Below, piece after piece: positions 26,601 through 36,658 of a DNA stretch of 64,000 nucleotides. The notes under the pieces are model-generated. The model saw only the letters and a list, made by a program, of their open reading frames with translations, was not told the DNA's origin and ran no database searches. The DNA is from Neurospora tetraspora (taxonomy: Eukaryota > Ascomycota > Sordariomycetes > Sordariales > Sordariaceae): positions 1,674,001 to 1,738,000 of the forward strand of contig NW_026944383.1 of the NCBI RefSeq assembly GCF_033439725.1, given 5' to 3'. A program made the translations under genes and the position numbers. How positions within the stretch are numbered: the first letter of the stretch is position 1; every line of letters starts with the position of its first letter.

Positions 26601-27720
26601 TGACTAAGGAAAAATTAAAAGCTTTTCGTAATATATAAAAAAATCTATATAATTAAACGTATTAATTTTACTACGTTAAGAGCGAAATACTATTTATTAA
26701 AAAAAATACTAATAGAAGCGCTTATAAGGTTTATATCTTTTAATTCAAATACGTATAGGATAGCGAATCTATTCTTAGTATGAGTAAGATTCGTTTAATT
26801 ATAATTAAGTTAGTTTACTTCCTATTAAAATTAACTATTCCGGCTGAAAAGAAATACGGCTCTACGGAAGCCGAAATTGTAATGATTACTTAGGCCTTAT
26901 GAAAATTGCGTAAAATAGTCTAATCTAATAAGTTTTACATAAATATTATTACCGATTATATTTTAATTGTAAGTATCGTTAAATATATTTTGCTATATAT
27001 TATAAATTTAATTAAAATTAACCTTAAGTCTACTAGTACTATTAATTAGGCTTTCTAATTTAATTTAAATATTTTCTATATTTTAAGCTTATTAAATATT
27101 GTTCCCGATACGTTATTAAAGTTATTAATTATCGAACCCGCTAATAATAACGATACTTCTAATAAATTTACCGATATTTAATCCTATTTTAGTTATTTAA
27201 AAGAAGTTAACGCTTTTATTTTTATGTATATAAAGGTTTCTTAAGATACTTGCACTATAGTTCCTATTATTCCTTTTACTTTTTGCTAATTATTAATCGA
27301 AGTTTACCTTTCCGATTTCAAATACGGTAAAGTCTTCTAATTAATTGTTAATACTAATTTTCCGAAGTATATTTATATGCGCCGGTCCGGTAAGCGTTTT
27401 AATTTGCCCGCCGGTCCTTACTTCCTTAAGAATAGCCTCCTATATTATATAGATTATTAGGATAAGCGTCGCTTCTATATCCTTCGCTCCTATATATAGA
27501 AAATCCTATGATTTATATATAATGAAAAATATTATTTTAATATTAATAGGATAATAGACGATCTATCCTATTTTTATAAATATTAAAAAATATAGATAGT
27601 TCGGGAGTACGTTAAATATTACGAAGTATATTAGGAGAATTAGTAAAATTATTAATTAACTTTCAGCGAATTTATATTAATTCGGACTTTTCCTAAATTA
27701 TATTATATTATTACTGATTA
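23690..27720 (+). mobile_element. Ty3/Gypsy fossil (protease, RT, RNase H, integrase start), split by a SINE
   Basis: The plus strand resembles a Gypsy pol in the normal domain order. A retropepsin-like stretch lies near 23740-23830, a reverse transcriptase at about 25600-26450, RNase H at about 26850-27150 and the zinc-binding start of integrase at about 27400-27700. SINE copy 2 lies inside it (23970-24691), so the SINE is younger. The fossil stops near 27720 against LINE-like sequence, with the integrase core missing. It is broken many times over and strongly RIP-mutated. I saw no LTRs that clearly belong to it. Ends are approximate. Confidence 0.75.
23970..24691 (-). mobile_element. tRNA-headed SINE, copy 2, with 15-bp target-site duplication
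   Basis: This is a second copy of the family seen at 13224-13887, in the same orientation. On the minus strand it starts at 24691 with the tRNA-like head: A-box-like CAGCTCGGTTGG, the long variable-arm hairpin with a slightly larger loop, and B box GGTTCGAATCC. It ends in an AAGATTATAATTAT-type tail. The 15-bp repeat TATTTATTAATTATA flanks it at 23955-23969 and 24692-24706. The body aligns with copy 1 over nearly its whole length and is about 58 bp longer. It inserted into a Gypsy fossil whose reading resumes on the other side. Confidence 0.88.
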
Positions 27721-27729
27721 TTGGGAGTT

Positions 27730-29150
27730 CCCGAAACGTTGAAACGCGGGTTCTTGGTCGACGACGATAGTAAAACCAATTTTGATATTAGAATTGTATT
27801 TAGGACGTCCGATTACCCCTATTTACGATATTGTATTAATTACGTATTAAAAACGCGGGTATCGTAGTAATTGGGAACGATGGTAGCGGTCTGGTAGCGA
27901 ACTAATACGCGCCTGGAAATCCCGCGGCCGGAATACTAATAATAATAATAACGGCTAATAGTGCCGAACCTAAAGCCTCCGCGGCCCCGAAACCCCCTTA
28001 GGAAAATATAGAGAAATTTTTTTTAAAAACTATAAATTTCCCTAGTATTAATAGCCTGCTCAACGCCCGTATAGCGTAGGCGGAAAAATTCCTTAATATT
28101 ATTAAGGATATTTACGTACGTAAGGTTAGACGTTTTGATTTCGTAATACTATTATTAGATAGTTCAAAAACGATATAAAAAAAATTAAAGAAGATAATTA
28201 CTAATATTACGAAGAAATAGGTAACCCCCCTGAGAATTTAGGCCGCTATAATTATAAATTTAAATACCCGACCGACGGACCCGAAGAGATTTTATTTTGC
28301 TATAATAAATATTTAAATTTTTATCCCCCTCCGAGCCGAATAATATTTACAAATTAAATTAAATAATATGCCACTCTTTATAGAGTAGGAGAGGCGTACG
28401 GTAAATAATATTTTATAAATAATTAATTAGAAATACCCGAAAGCCAACGTTAAGGCTATTACGAAATTATATCTTAACGGAGATTATATTATTATATTTA
28501 AAGAGGAAGGGAGGAAATAATATTTAAAGAATTAAATTTAAATAATATATATTTTCTATGAGAATATAATAGTTACGTTCTATACGGTTTCGGTAATAAT
28601 TCGCGGCGTACTATAAGTTCTTATTAATAATTTTGAATTAAAAAAGTTGGTTAAGGAAATATTCGAGGCGAATAAAATTAAAATTATTAAAGTAAAAGTA
28701 TTTTAGAAGAAATATAGGAGCGAGAGGGGTTTTCTCCTCTTAGAAATTACTATTATAAACGATAGGATTCGTTTTATTAAGGATTCCCTCTTTTAAATAG
28801 GTAACGTATTTTATTATAAACCCTTTAAATACGATGTAATCCCTTAATAATATTATGATTATTAGGAATTCGGTTATTTATATAATTATTATCCTAAGGA
28901 GAAGAATATATAGTACTTTCGCTACGCCGAGAAAAAATATTCGAATAAAATAATAAAGGATACGGAAATTAATTACCTTTTTAATTAATAACCTAATTTT
29001 ATAAAGTACTTCCCTTATAATTATAAAAGATATTTCGCATTTTTTTATAATTGCCCGCTTATAAAAGCGGCGTTCGGCTACTCTTTTATAGTATTTATAG
29101 AATATTTATGCGTATTTACCTAGTGGGCGGAACTAATTATAATTAATAAA
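27730..29150 (+). mobile_element. LINE ORF1-like relic with CCHC zinc-knuckle region
   Basis: The plus strand at about 28000-29150 resembles ORF1 of Tad-like fungal LINEs. It has a charged N-terminal part, then a stretch like the nucleic-acid-binding region (about 28560-28800), then a zinc-knuckle-like region at about 28840-28920. Stops are frequent and fit RIP. The segment begins abruptly at about 27725, in the middle of the Gypsy integrase region, so it probably inserted there. No endonuclease or reverse transcriptase follows, so it is truncated or split from its ORF2. It could belong to the same family as the ORF2 relic at 21790-23640. Confidence 0.55.
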
Positions 29151-30174
29151 ATACTAGCCCTTAATTAGCTCGAAGTTATTTAATCGGTTAATAAAGTTAT
29201 ATAATAGTAAGCTTTTGAATAAATATAAATTATAACGATGTAGGGACCCGAGAGGGACGACCCCCCTACGACGCCTATTTAATTATAATTTATATTTATT
29301 AATGAACGTTTAGGAATCACCGTAAAAATAAGATTAGATAGTAGATTTAGTAATAGGGTTACTATATAACCCTCGGCGGAAATACTTTTAATAGCGTCTC
29401 CGTGAAGAATAATAACTGGGTACGTAAATTTAAGTATCGGCTAGGCAATTAAAATAATATTATTGGAAAATACAAGGATAATAAAATTAATAGGACTAAT
29501 AAAATAAATAAAAGATTTATTATTATACTTAAGGGCCAATATATTTATATAAAAATTATCCATTTCCTCTTCGAAATTACAAATAAAATTACAGCCTTCG
29601 CTTTCGAATTAAAATATTTTATTATCAACGTTAAACTTATTAATATAAATATTAATCTAATTAATATAAATATAGCGGCCGTCTTTATAAAATTACCACT
29701 TACTAAACTATTTGCCTCGACAATAAAAGCGAATACTATTATTACCCGAACGGTCGCTATTACAATTATCCTAACTAAATTTATTACTAAACTTATTATT
29801 TCTAAATCTATTACCATTATTATTATTATTAAACCGATTATTAAAACCCCAATTATTAAAACGCTTATTATTTTTATCCATCGAATTATTACAATCGCCC
29901 TAATAAACGAAAACTTCCCTAAAATTCACTAATATTTCGTTAAAAGCGGTATTAAAGAAACCCTTATTATAATCGGCACTTATAAGTACTTAGAAAATAA
30001 AGCGCGAAGCCTTCAAAAGATCAATTAATTTACTATATATTACTTCGGCCTTCTCAGTAAAAGTATTAATATAATTACTAAATTATATATTCTATTACGG
30101 TTTAATACAATAAGATTTCAACTTTGGGTATAAGCTATTCTATAAGCGAATACAAAAGCTGGAAATTATTACTA
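29151..30174. repeat. AT-rich RIP-degraded repeat DNA, retroelement-like on the minus strand
   Basis: About 1 kb of AT-rich, CpA-poor sequence. On the minus strand at about 29900-29300 an Asn-rich run leads into a stretch with the flavour of a retroelement gag-to-protease junction. I could not assign it firmly. Fossil, broken, no clear ends. Confidence 0.4.
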
Positions 30175-30179
30175 TTACC

Positions 30180-30435
30180 TGTAACGGGTCTGTACGAATT
30201 AAGTACAACGAACAATTGTAAGGTTGAAATGCTATATTTAATAAAGGAAGTAAGAGAGGAAAGATTATACTAGAAGGGTATAATCGAAAGAAGATTTTAT
30301 ACAATTAGTATTAAGACTATACGGGCCAGGCAAGTATGTAGGTTTAGCCAACTAAAAGGCTCGCATCCTTATTGATAAGATAGGACACAGCTTAGCAATA
30401 GCCAAGCTTAACCCCTAGGCTCTAGCCCCATGACA
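30180..30435. mobile_element. solo LTR, 256 bp, TTACC target-site duplication
   Basis: The segment starts TGTAACGGGT and ends CCCCATGACA, the TG...CA ends expected of an LTR. It is flanked by the 5-bp direct repeat TTACC at 30175-30179 and 30436-30440. No internal retroelement sequence adjoins it, so it is a solo LTR left by recombination. Its base composition is much closer to normal than its surroundings, with CpA and TpG present. It therefore arrived late or escaped RIP because single copies of this length are below the usual RIP threshold. Family is not assigned. Confidence 0.85.
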
Positions 30436-30440
30436 TTACC

Positions 30441-32958
30441 CTATAAACGAATATATATAAATATTTTTATAGAATAATCGCATAGAACGTAATTACTTTT
30501 CCTATTCATTTCCGTAGTGAATTTATACGCATTTAACTATTTTTAAACTTTATTAAGCCTAACTCCAAAAATTTAGTTAAAAGCGTCGGTAATCCTATTA
30601 AAATTACTGAAAAACCTACTACATTTAATACTAGAAAGCGTATTAATCTAGTAAGAAAAGGCGGCTCTACGCAACAATACTTAAATATTATTAATAATAA
30701 TTTTACAACGCTTAATATAAATAAGCGAAGCTTTATAAATAGCGTTGAAGAAAAGTTTGTAATTAATATAAACATTAATTTTACTATTAATATAAATACT
30801 TTTCTCCTTCTTATCTTTATCCACATTAAGATAGAATATTCCAACGTTAAAAAGCTTTTATTAAATAGCTTAATTATTAAAATTCCCATTTAATATATAA
30901 GAACGTTCGTTAATTTAGTTTCCTAATTAATTAATCCTTTTTAATAAATTAAGAATGATTTCATTAAACGTCCCAAAGTCCAATATTGTACCGTTACTAC
31001 TAAAATTAGCCGAATAGTAAGAAGAGTCAATAGAAGGGGATTCAACAAAATATACCGTCAGCTATTACAAATTAATAAATTAAATAGGAATTTAATATTA
31101 TTAATAAACGAAGGGTTAAACCGGAAGAGGAACTTATATTTAAAGAAAAATTCTAAGGAATTAATATTAAAAAATCTAAATTTAAAATAAAGGAATTTAA
31201 CGAATAATATTCTTAATTTATTAGCAAGAATAGTAATTAGGCAGCAAAGTTTATTTAATTTATTAACGAGCGGAATAACCGAATATTATAATACTATATA
31301 TAATTAAAATAGGACGTATCCCGGTTACTAATATATAGATTACTAAAGGATCCGTATTCGGATAATAGCCTCCGTCCTGCTTAATAGATAAACGGTTAAG
31401 AAATAGTAAATTTTACAAATTGTTTATTAGAGGCCGCCGGTTATCACGGTTAATATAAAAATATTTTAATTAATTAGTAACGCTAATAATATATAGGTCT
31501 CGGGCCCTAATTATAATACTGTAATACAATAGCATTATACGCTAATTTTAATTAATAATACGGACGGTACTTAGGGCTAGACCGTTCTAAGTAGCGTAGG
31601 CAATATATTAGGGAGGCTTAACGAAATAAATTAGAAAAGTATTAATTATAGTCGGAATAAATTGCTCGAATTAGCATTCCTATTATTATTTTACTACGAA
31701 TCGAACTAACGCCTCTACTTAAACTATATTAATAAAATACGTAGTAGCCGGATTAGTAGCGAATTACTCGGTAGGATTACTAGCGATTTATATAATCGAA
31801 TTAGCGCGTAAAATAATAGATTTTATTAGAGATATAGAACAAATATTTGAGTTAATCAGAATTAATAGTAAGGAAAGCAATATCGGAATTTGAATTGGAT
31901 CGATAGGAGGAGTATCGACTATTTTAATAGTGTCCGAGAAATTAGTAGAAAAAGCATCGGCTATTCTAATAATATTAGAGAAATTATTAGGAAATTAAAA
32001 CTAAGAGCCTATTTTAAATACGTTAATATTAAAAAGAATTAGTACTTTAACGGTTTATTTAATCATATTATCGGCAATTTTACAATTATTAATTTTAAAT
32101 TAATTTATATAATTACGATAATACTTTTTCTTAAACTAATAGGTTTAACTATCCTTATTTTTAAGAAATAACTAAATTTCACGACTTAAAACAGGATAAT
32201 TTTTAACTAAACAACGATACTTTCGTAGGATATATTAAACTTTTTTATTAGTTATATTTATATTAACAACCTAATTTATATGGAAGCTTTAATTCTCATT
32301 CTTCGTAGTCCAATCTTCCTCAGTAAGGATTTAACCTATTTCGTGAAAATAAAATTTAATTACTTTAATAATAAATTTTGGGCGATAGCGTAAAGACGGT
32401 CTTTATAGTAAAATTACTTCTAAAATATAATATAATTAATAATCTACTACGCCTTATTTAATTATTAATTATCCTATAATTTAAAAATTATAATTAGAAT
32501 AGAATTGTTATTATTCGATATAGTAAAAATATACTTCGAGAGCGGTAAAAATAATAAAAGAATTATAAAGAAAGGGGAATTCAAAGAATTAAAATAGGCA
32601 ATATACTTAGTCTTAAAATAGTAAATTTAATAATTGTATTAAAATTATCTAAATGAAGAGTAAATCTCCCCCCTTTATGAAAGGAAGAGAAAAAAAGAAT
32701 AAAGAATAATAAGGTCGGTTTAAAATTGAACTGTAGGTACTACTTATTACGCGAAAATATACTTTATAAATAATACTAATAAAGAATAAAAGAGTAAGCA
32801 ACTAATTATTAGACAGAATAATAGTACGTAACGATTAGCGATAGTCTTATTAAAGGAAGCAAAAATAATAATTATCGAAAGCCTTAACCTAGAACTTTAT
32901 ATACAATTTCATAGAGTATAAGCAAAATAGATAATAAGTTATAAAGTAATAATTAATT
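30441..32958. repeat. AT-rich RIP-degraded repeat DNA, unclassified
   Basis: About 2.5 kb of AT-rich sequence with several short frames on both strands; a 118-codon minus-strand frame at 30533-30889 is composition-driven. I found no recognisable protein family, terminus or RNA. It ends at the right 142-bp direct repeat. Confidence 0.5.
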
Positions 32959-33100
32959 AATCCGTCAATCTTAATAGAGACTAACGGGGTAAATACTCTT
33001 ATATGCCGTAACATGCTCAAATGAATATGTCTATACCTAACTCAATATATATTATGACAGGGTGGAGACATCCAGGCACCGCCTGGAATATCTCCTAACA
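32959..33100. repeat. 142-bp direct repeat, right copy (LTR-like)
   Basis: This is the direct counterpart of 13021-13162, equal in length and gap-free in alignment. It is clearly less mutated than the left copy: the CCAGGCACCGCCTGG palindrome is intact here. It directly abuts the start of the Fot1-like transposase relic, supporting the view that the pair marks the two edges of a large insertion into that transposon. No target-site duplication was found, so an LTR identity remains inference. Confidence 0.6.
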
Positions 33101-33149
33101 ATAAATACTTATTAATTACTCCCTTATCCCTCGTACTAGTTTAATTAGC

Positions 33150-35300
33150 GTATACTAATATTTCGATACGTATAATCGATATAGTTCCCTTAGATCTAAT
33201 AACGGCTATAGGAAGCCCCCTTCTATTAAGGATATTATTCGTCGTATAAAGTAATTTTATAATTCGATTATTCGCTATATAAAATTTTTACGGGAAATAA
33301 GGTAGCCCGCTATATTATTGTATCCTTAAAGATAATTTTAGTCGCTAACGTGCTATAAAGAGGAAGCTATCGTCGCGTATATAATCTTCTACTTCTAAAG
33401 GAGATTCCTAATCTTTTAAAGTATAATAATAGCAGCTACCAACCGCCTACGGTCGTTGTAACCGAATCTCCCCTCGATTAAATTCGACGCGCACTAATTT
33501 ATTCGTTTTATAAAGGACTATCCGAAACTTCGAACTACTATATATAGGGCTATCGATATTAAACAATAGTTATAGGAATTAAATTGCGAATTCGTCAACG
33601 ATTGATTTAATTAATACGAAGATTTCGCTACGAATATTCTATTATATAATTACTAAAATAGTAATAAGTGTAGCTATTGGATTAGTTATATTGCGAACGG
33701 TCGCGTAAGGGTTATCGTATTAAAAGAGCTAGAAAAAAAAATTAGTAAACGAAATCCTCCTTAATTAAATAAAATCCCTTCTAATTGAACAAAATCCCTT
33801 CTAATTGAACAAAATCCCTTCTAATTACTTCACTTACCTTCTAATCGTTTTACTTAACCTTCTAATAAATAGTACTAATGGTTAAATTTAATTAGAAATT
33901 TCTAATCTAACTAATAGGGAATTATATACTATAATCGCTAATATAAACGCATCAGGGGCTCGTATCCCCATCTACCTCATTTTTAGGATTAATCTAACCG
34001 AAGAATTTATTTATAATAACCTCCCTAATGACGTTCGCTTTGCCAAATTACTAATAAGCTTTTTAAACGCTAAGCTCATATTAAATTAATTAAAGTATTT
34101 CAACCTATACTCCTTCGAAATATTATTAACGTTTAAAAAAATGGAATATTCTTTTATAAATTAATTTAATTATAATTAGTATAAGTATAATTGCAACGGT
34201 AAGAAGCTAAATAATTTAATTAATAGTATTAGCAAGCGAAGGGCTATTATTAACGTTAACCCTATATATTGATTGCTTATTATCGATAGGTTTAACGGGT
34301 ATTATAATATAGCTATTAAATAATATACTAATACCTTTAATATAAAATCATTTACCCTACCTCCTTATTCTACCTGTCTAATATAACTACTTAATATAAG
34401 GGTGTTCTCCTCCTTTAAGGCCTATTATTAAAAGGTTCTTAGTAAATTCGTATAGTACGGGGAATATAATTTCAACCGTTTAACCTTTATTCGCAAGCTT
34501 AATAATGTTATAAATAATAATTTTATAATCTATAATATTAAGGATAGTTTCGAAAATTTAAGTATATAGCCAATAAATAAATAGCGAGTCTTATATTAAA
34601 TCAAATCTAAGCAGCGATCTAATCCAACCCCCGCGCTCCCCTTGATAATACTAAAAGAGGACCGCTTTAAGAGGGCTATTAAAGTTATTAACTATATTAC
34701 TAACCGTTACCCTCATACCTTCAACTCGCCGATTAAAATTAATTACTCTCACGTATTCCAAATTACACGAGAAGCTATTTTAAATTATGATAAAATTTAA
34801 GAATATAACTGGTATAATCGTAAAAAGGAGGCTAACTTCGACCGCTATATAAAGAGGAAAGTATATAAAATCCTAACTGGTAGTAAATTACTATCCCTAT
34901 TAAAGAATAAATTTAATATTAAAGCTATTGAATAAATTTAATAAAAAATATAAAAGGAAATATAATGATAAGAGCGAATAATAAAGTAAATTAATAACGT
35001 TATATAAAAGGAATTTAAAGACAAGTGGAGGAATAATATTAACAGGGGGAAGCTAATTAAAATTATTTAGAATACTTAATTTCAAAAATATAAAAAGGAT
35101 AATTAATGAGAGTATATCCTTATATATTAAAACGAAATATTCAACGTTCAAGAGGAAGAAAGCCTTCCTTATCAAATTAATATACAAAAGGCAGAATTAC
35201 CCGAATAGTATATTTAATACTTTTAAAAGTACTACCTTTCTCTATACCTATTTAATAACGACGACAAAATGGAAATTATTATTAATCGTTAATTAACCGC
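33150..35300 (+). pseudogene. Fot1/pogo-like (Tc1/mariner superfamily) transposase relic
   Basis: The plus strand resembles a fungal pogo/Fot1-type transposase in order. A Tc5-type DNA-binding helix-turn-helix region lies at about 33340-33560. The start of the DDE domain follows at about 33600-33690. A stretch near 34270-34420 matches the family pattern around the second acidic residue and the following LPP-H-S-LQPLD block, seen here as LPPYST then LIQLLN. A C-terminal tail follows. Stops occur throughout, mostly where RIP would create them, so it cannot be made as one protein. It sits just inside the right 87-bp TIR of the TA-flanked element, the expected place for its own transposase. A 20-bp tandem array interrupts it at 33751-33870. 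Confidence 0.7.
33751..33870. repeat. six-unit 20-bp tandem repeat
   Basis: Six consecutive 20-bp units with core CCCTTCTAATT, the middle three nearly identical. The unit length is not a multiple of three although the array lies in former transposase coding sequence, so it probably expanded after the gene had died. Confidence 0.85.
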
Positions 35301-36658
35301 CCAATCTATTCTAAAAACCTTCTCTCAAATCATTAAAGACCCCGCTATATAAATACAATTCGAAGAAAATATAAATAAAATTCTCGTCGAAGATATATAT
35401 AAAGAGGAGATTACTATAATAATAGGAGAAAAGGTAAATAATAACAACAACGATAAGGATAGCAATAAGGAAGAGGAGGAGGAGGGAAAGCTTCTTCCTA
35501 ATAAAAGGAAGACTATACTAACCAAACCCCTAATTATATTAAGACTTAAAAATTTTTTAAAATAATATATACCTCCCACTATCAATATAACCTCCTTACC
35601 CAAATTTAAGCCTTCTTCAACTAGGTCTTTAACAATAATACCTATAACTCCCCTCCTCTTTCGAAAACGTAGATTCGAAAATACCATATAGGGAAGTACA
35701 ATAAAACCGTTAATTAAAGGCACAATCCGGCTAAAAATAAAGCAATTAAGCGGGTAACGGCCGGGAGCAAACTCATTGAGGTAGGAGGAAGATATAGGAG
35801 TAGGAGGCTAAAATTCAGCTGTACAAGTTACAAAACACACTCAAATAAACGATATAAATTATTAAATCCTTTATTCAATATATATACTTCCTATCTAGGT
35901 AGTCTACTAAGCTTCCTAACAACATTGTATTGATAAATCGTAGTATGTAGTATGGGTGTTTACTATGTGTATGGGACACTTTGCTAGTAAATTTCTATGT
36001 GGAGTGTCCCAAATTAAAATACTGTCCCAAAATTTTGCTACCCCCTCTTTTGACAAAAAAGAGGGGGCAAAGAAAGCTTGGCGCCCAGAAGCCCCCAAGT
36101 ATCTCTTTCAGTCGGATCAACGGCAAACCCTCTAAAAAAGCTGAGAATCTCAGCTTTTTTGGATCAACGGGCCTTAGCACTTTTCATTCCCTTTTAGGAA
36201 GTTACAAGGCCTCATGCAGGCTGAAAAGCCACGTACAAGGGGGCCTGTCTAGCGTGGTACGTGCCAAGCTCCTGAACGTCTTCTTTGAGCCATATGCGGT
36301 GTGATCAACTGCATATTTACTGCATATCAACCGCAGGGGTCGATTTGTATAGGCTCTGAATCAACGTTGGAAAATTTGGAACGCGCCCTAACACGCAGTT
36401 CACCTTCGAAGGAAGCGGTAGCACGTTGTGAACTATGAATAATTGTACCCCTGAGATACTATGATACTAACCAAACGCCTTGCACCACACCCCATATGTT
36501 GTTCTCTAGCACGATAGAACGAAAATACAAATACATAGTAGCCGTCGCCCCGGCTACTTCCAGCCTTCGCTGTACTGTGATTCGTGCCAGCGAAGCCCGC
36601 ATTGATCCCATACTCCAATGAACGCCCATGCGCGGTACCAGGGTGGGTTACCTAATAA

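Larger units (their letters stand above)
12852..36099. mobile_element. inner Tc1/mariner-class (Fot1/pogo-like) transposon, 87-bp identical TIRs, TA duplication
   Basis: The segment 12852-12938 (starting CTTGGGGGC) is identical over 87 of 87 bases to the reverse complement of 36013-36099. TA flanks both ends (12850-12851 and 36100-36101). TA duplication is the hallmark of Tc1/mariner elements, and a decayed Fot1/pogo-like transposase lies near the right end, so the assignment is coherent. Each TIR contains an internal hairpin (CCCCCTCTTTT against AAAAGAGGGGG). GGGACA motifs repeat near both ends. Most of the 23-kb interior is later insertions. Removing 13021-33100 would leave about 3.2 kb, a normal size for an autonomous element of this group. 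It sits inside the outer TAA-flanked element. Confidence 0.82.
12435..36388. mobile_element. outer DNA transposon with 15-bp TIRs and TAA target-site duplication
   Basis: GGGCGCGTTCCAAAT at 12435-12449 is matched by its exact reverse complement at 36374-36388. Both ends are flanked by TAA (12432-12434 and 36389-36391). A 3-bp TWA duplication is typical of PIF/Harbinger elements, so that superfamily is my best guess. GTTGATCC-type octamers recur near both ends: three copies at about 12455-12490, and several variants on the opposite strand between 36115 and 36365. These resemble subterminal transposase-binding repeats. If the inner TA-flanked element is discounted, only about 0.7 kb remains (12435-12849 plus 36100-36388). 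That remainder is not RIP-mutated and encodes no transposase, so the outer element is probably non-autonomous and MITE-like. Superfamily is inference; termini and duplication are seen. Confidence 0.75.

Noticed and set aside
35325-35723. 132-codon minus-strand frame near the right end of the stack
   Set aside because: It is antisense to the Fot1-like relic, dominated by Leu/Ile/Ser from AT-rich composition, and has no family match.
12435-36388. A Starship-type giant element
   Set aside because: No tyrosine-recombinase (DUF3435-type) captain is recognisable near either end. The termini are inverted repeats with TAA and TA duplications, and the interior is nested repeats rather than cargo genes.
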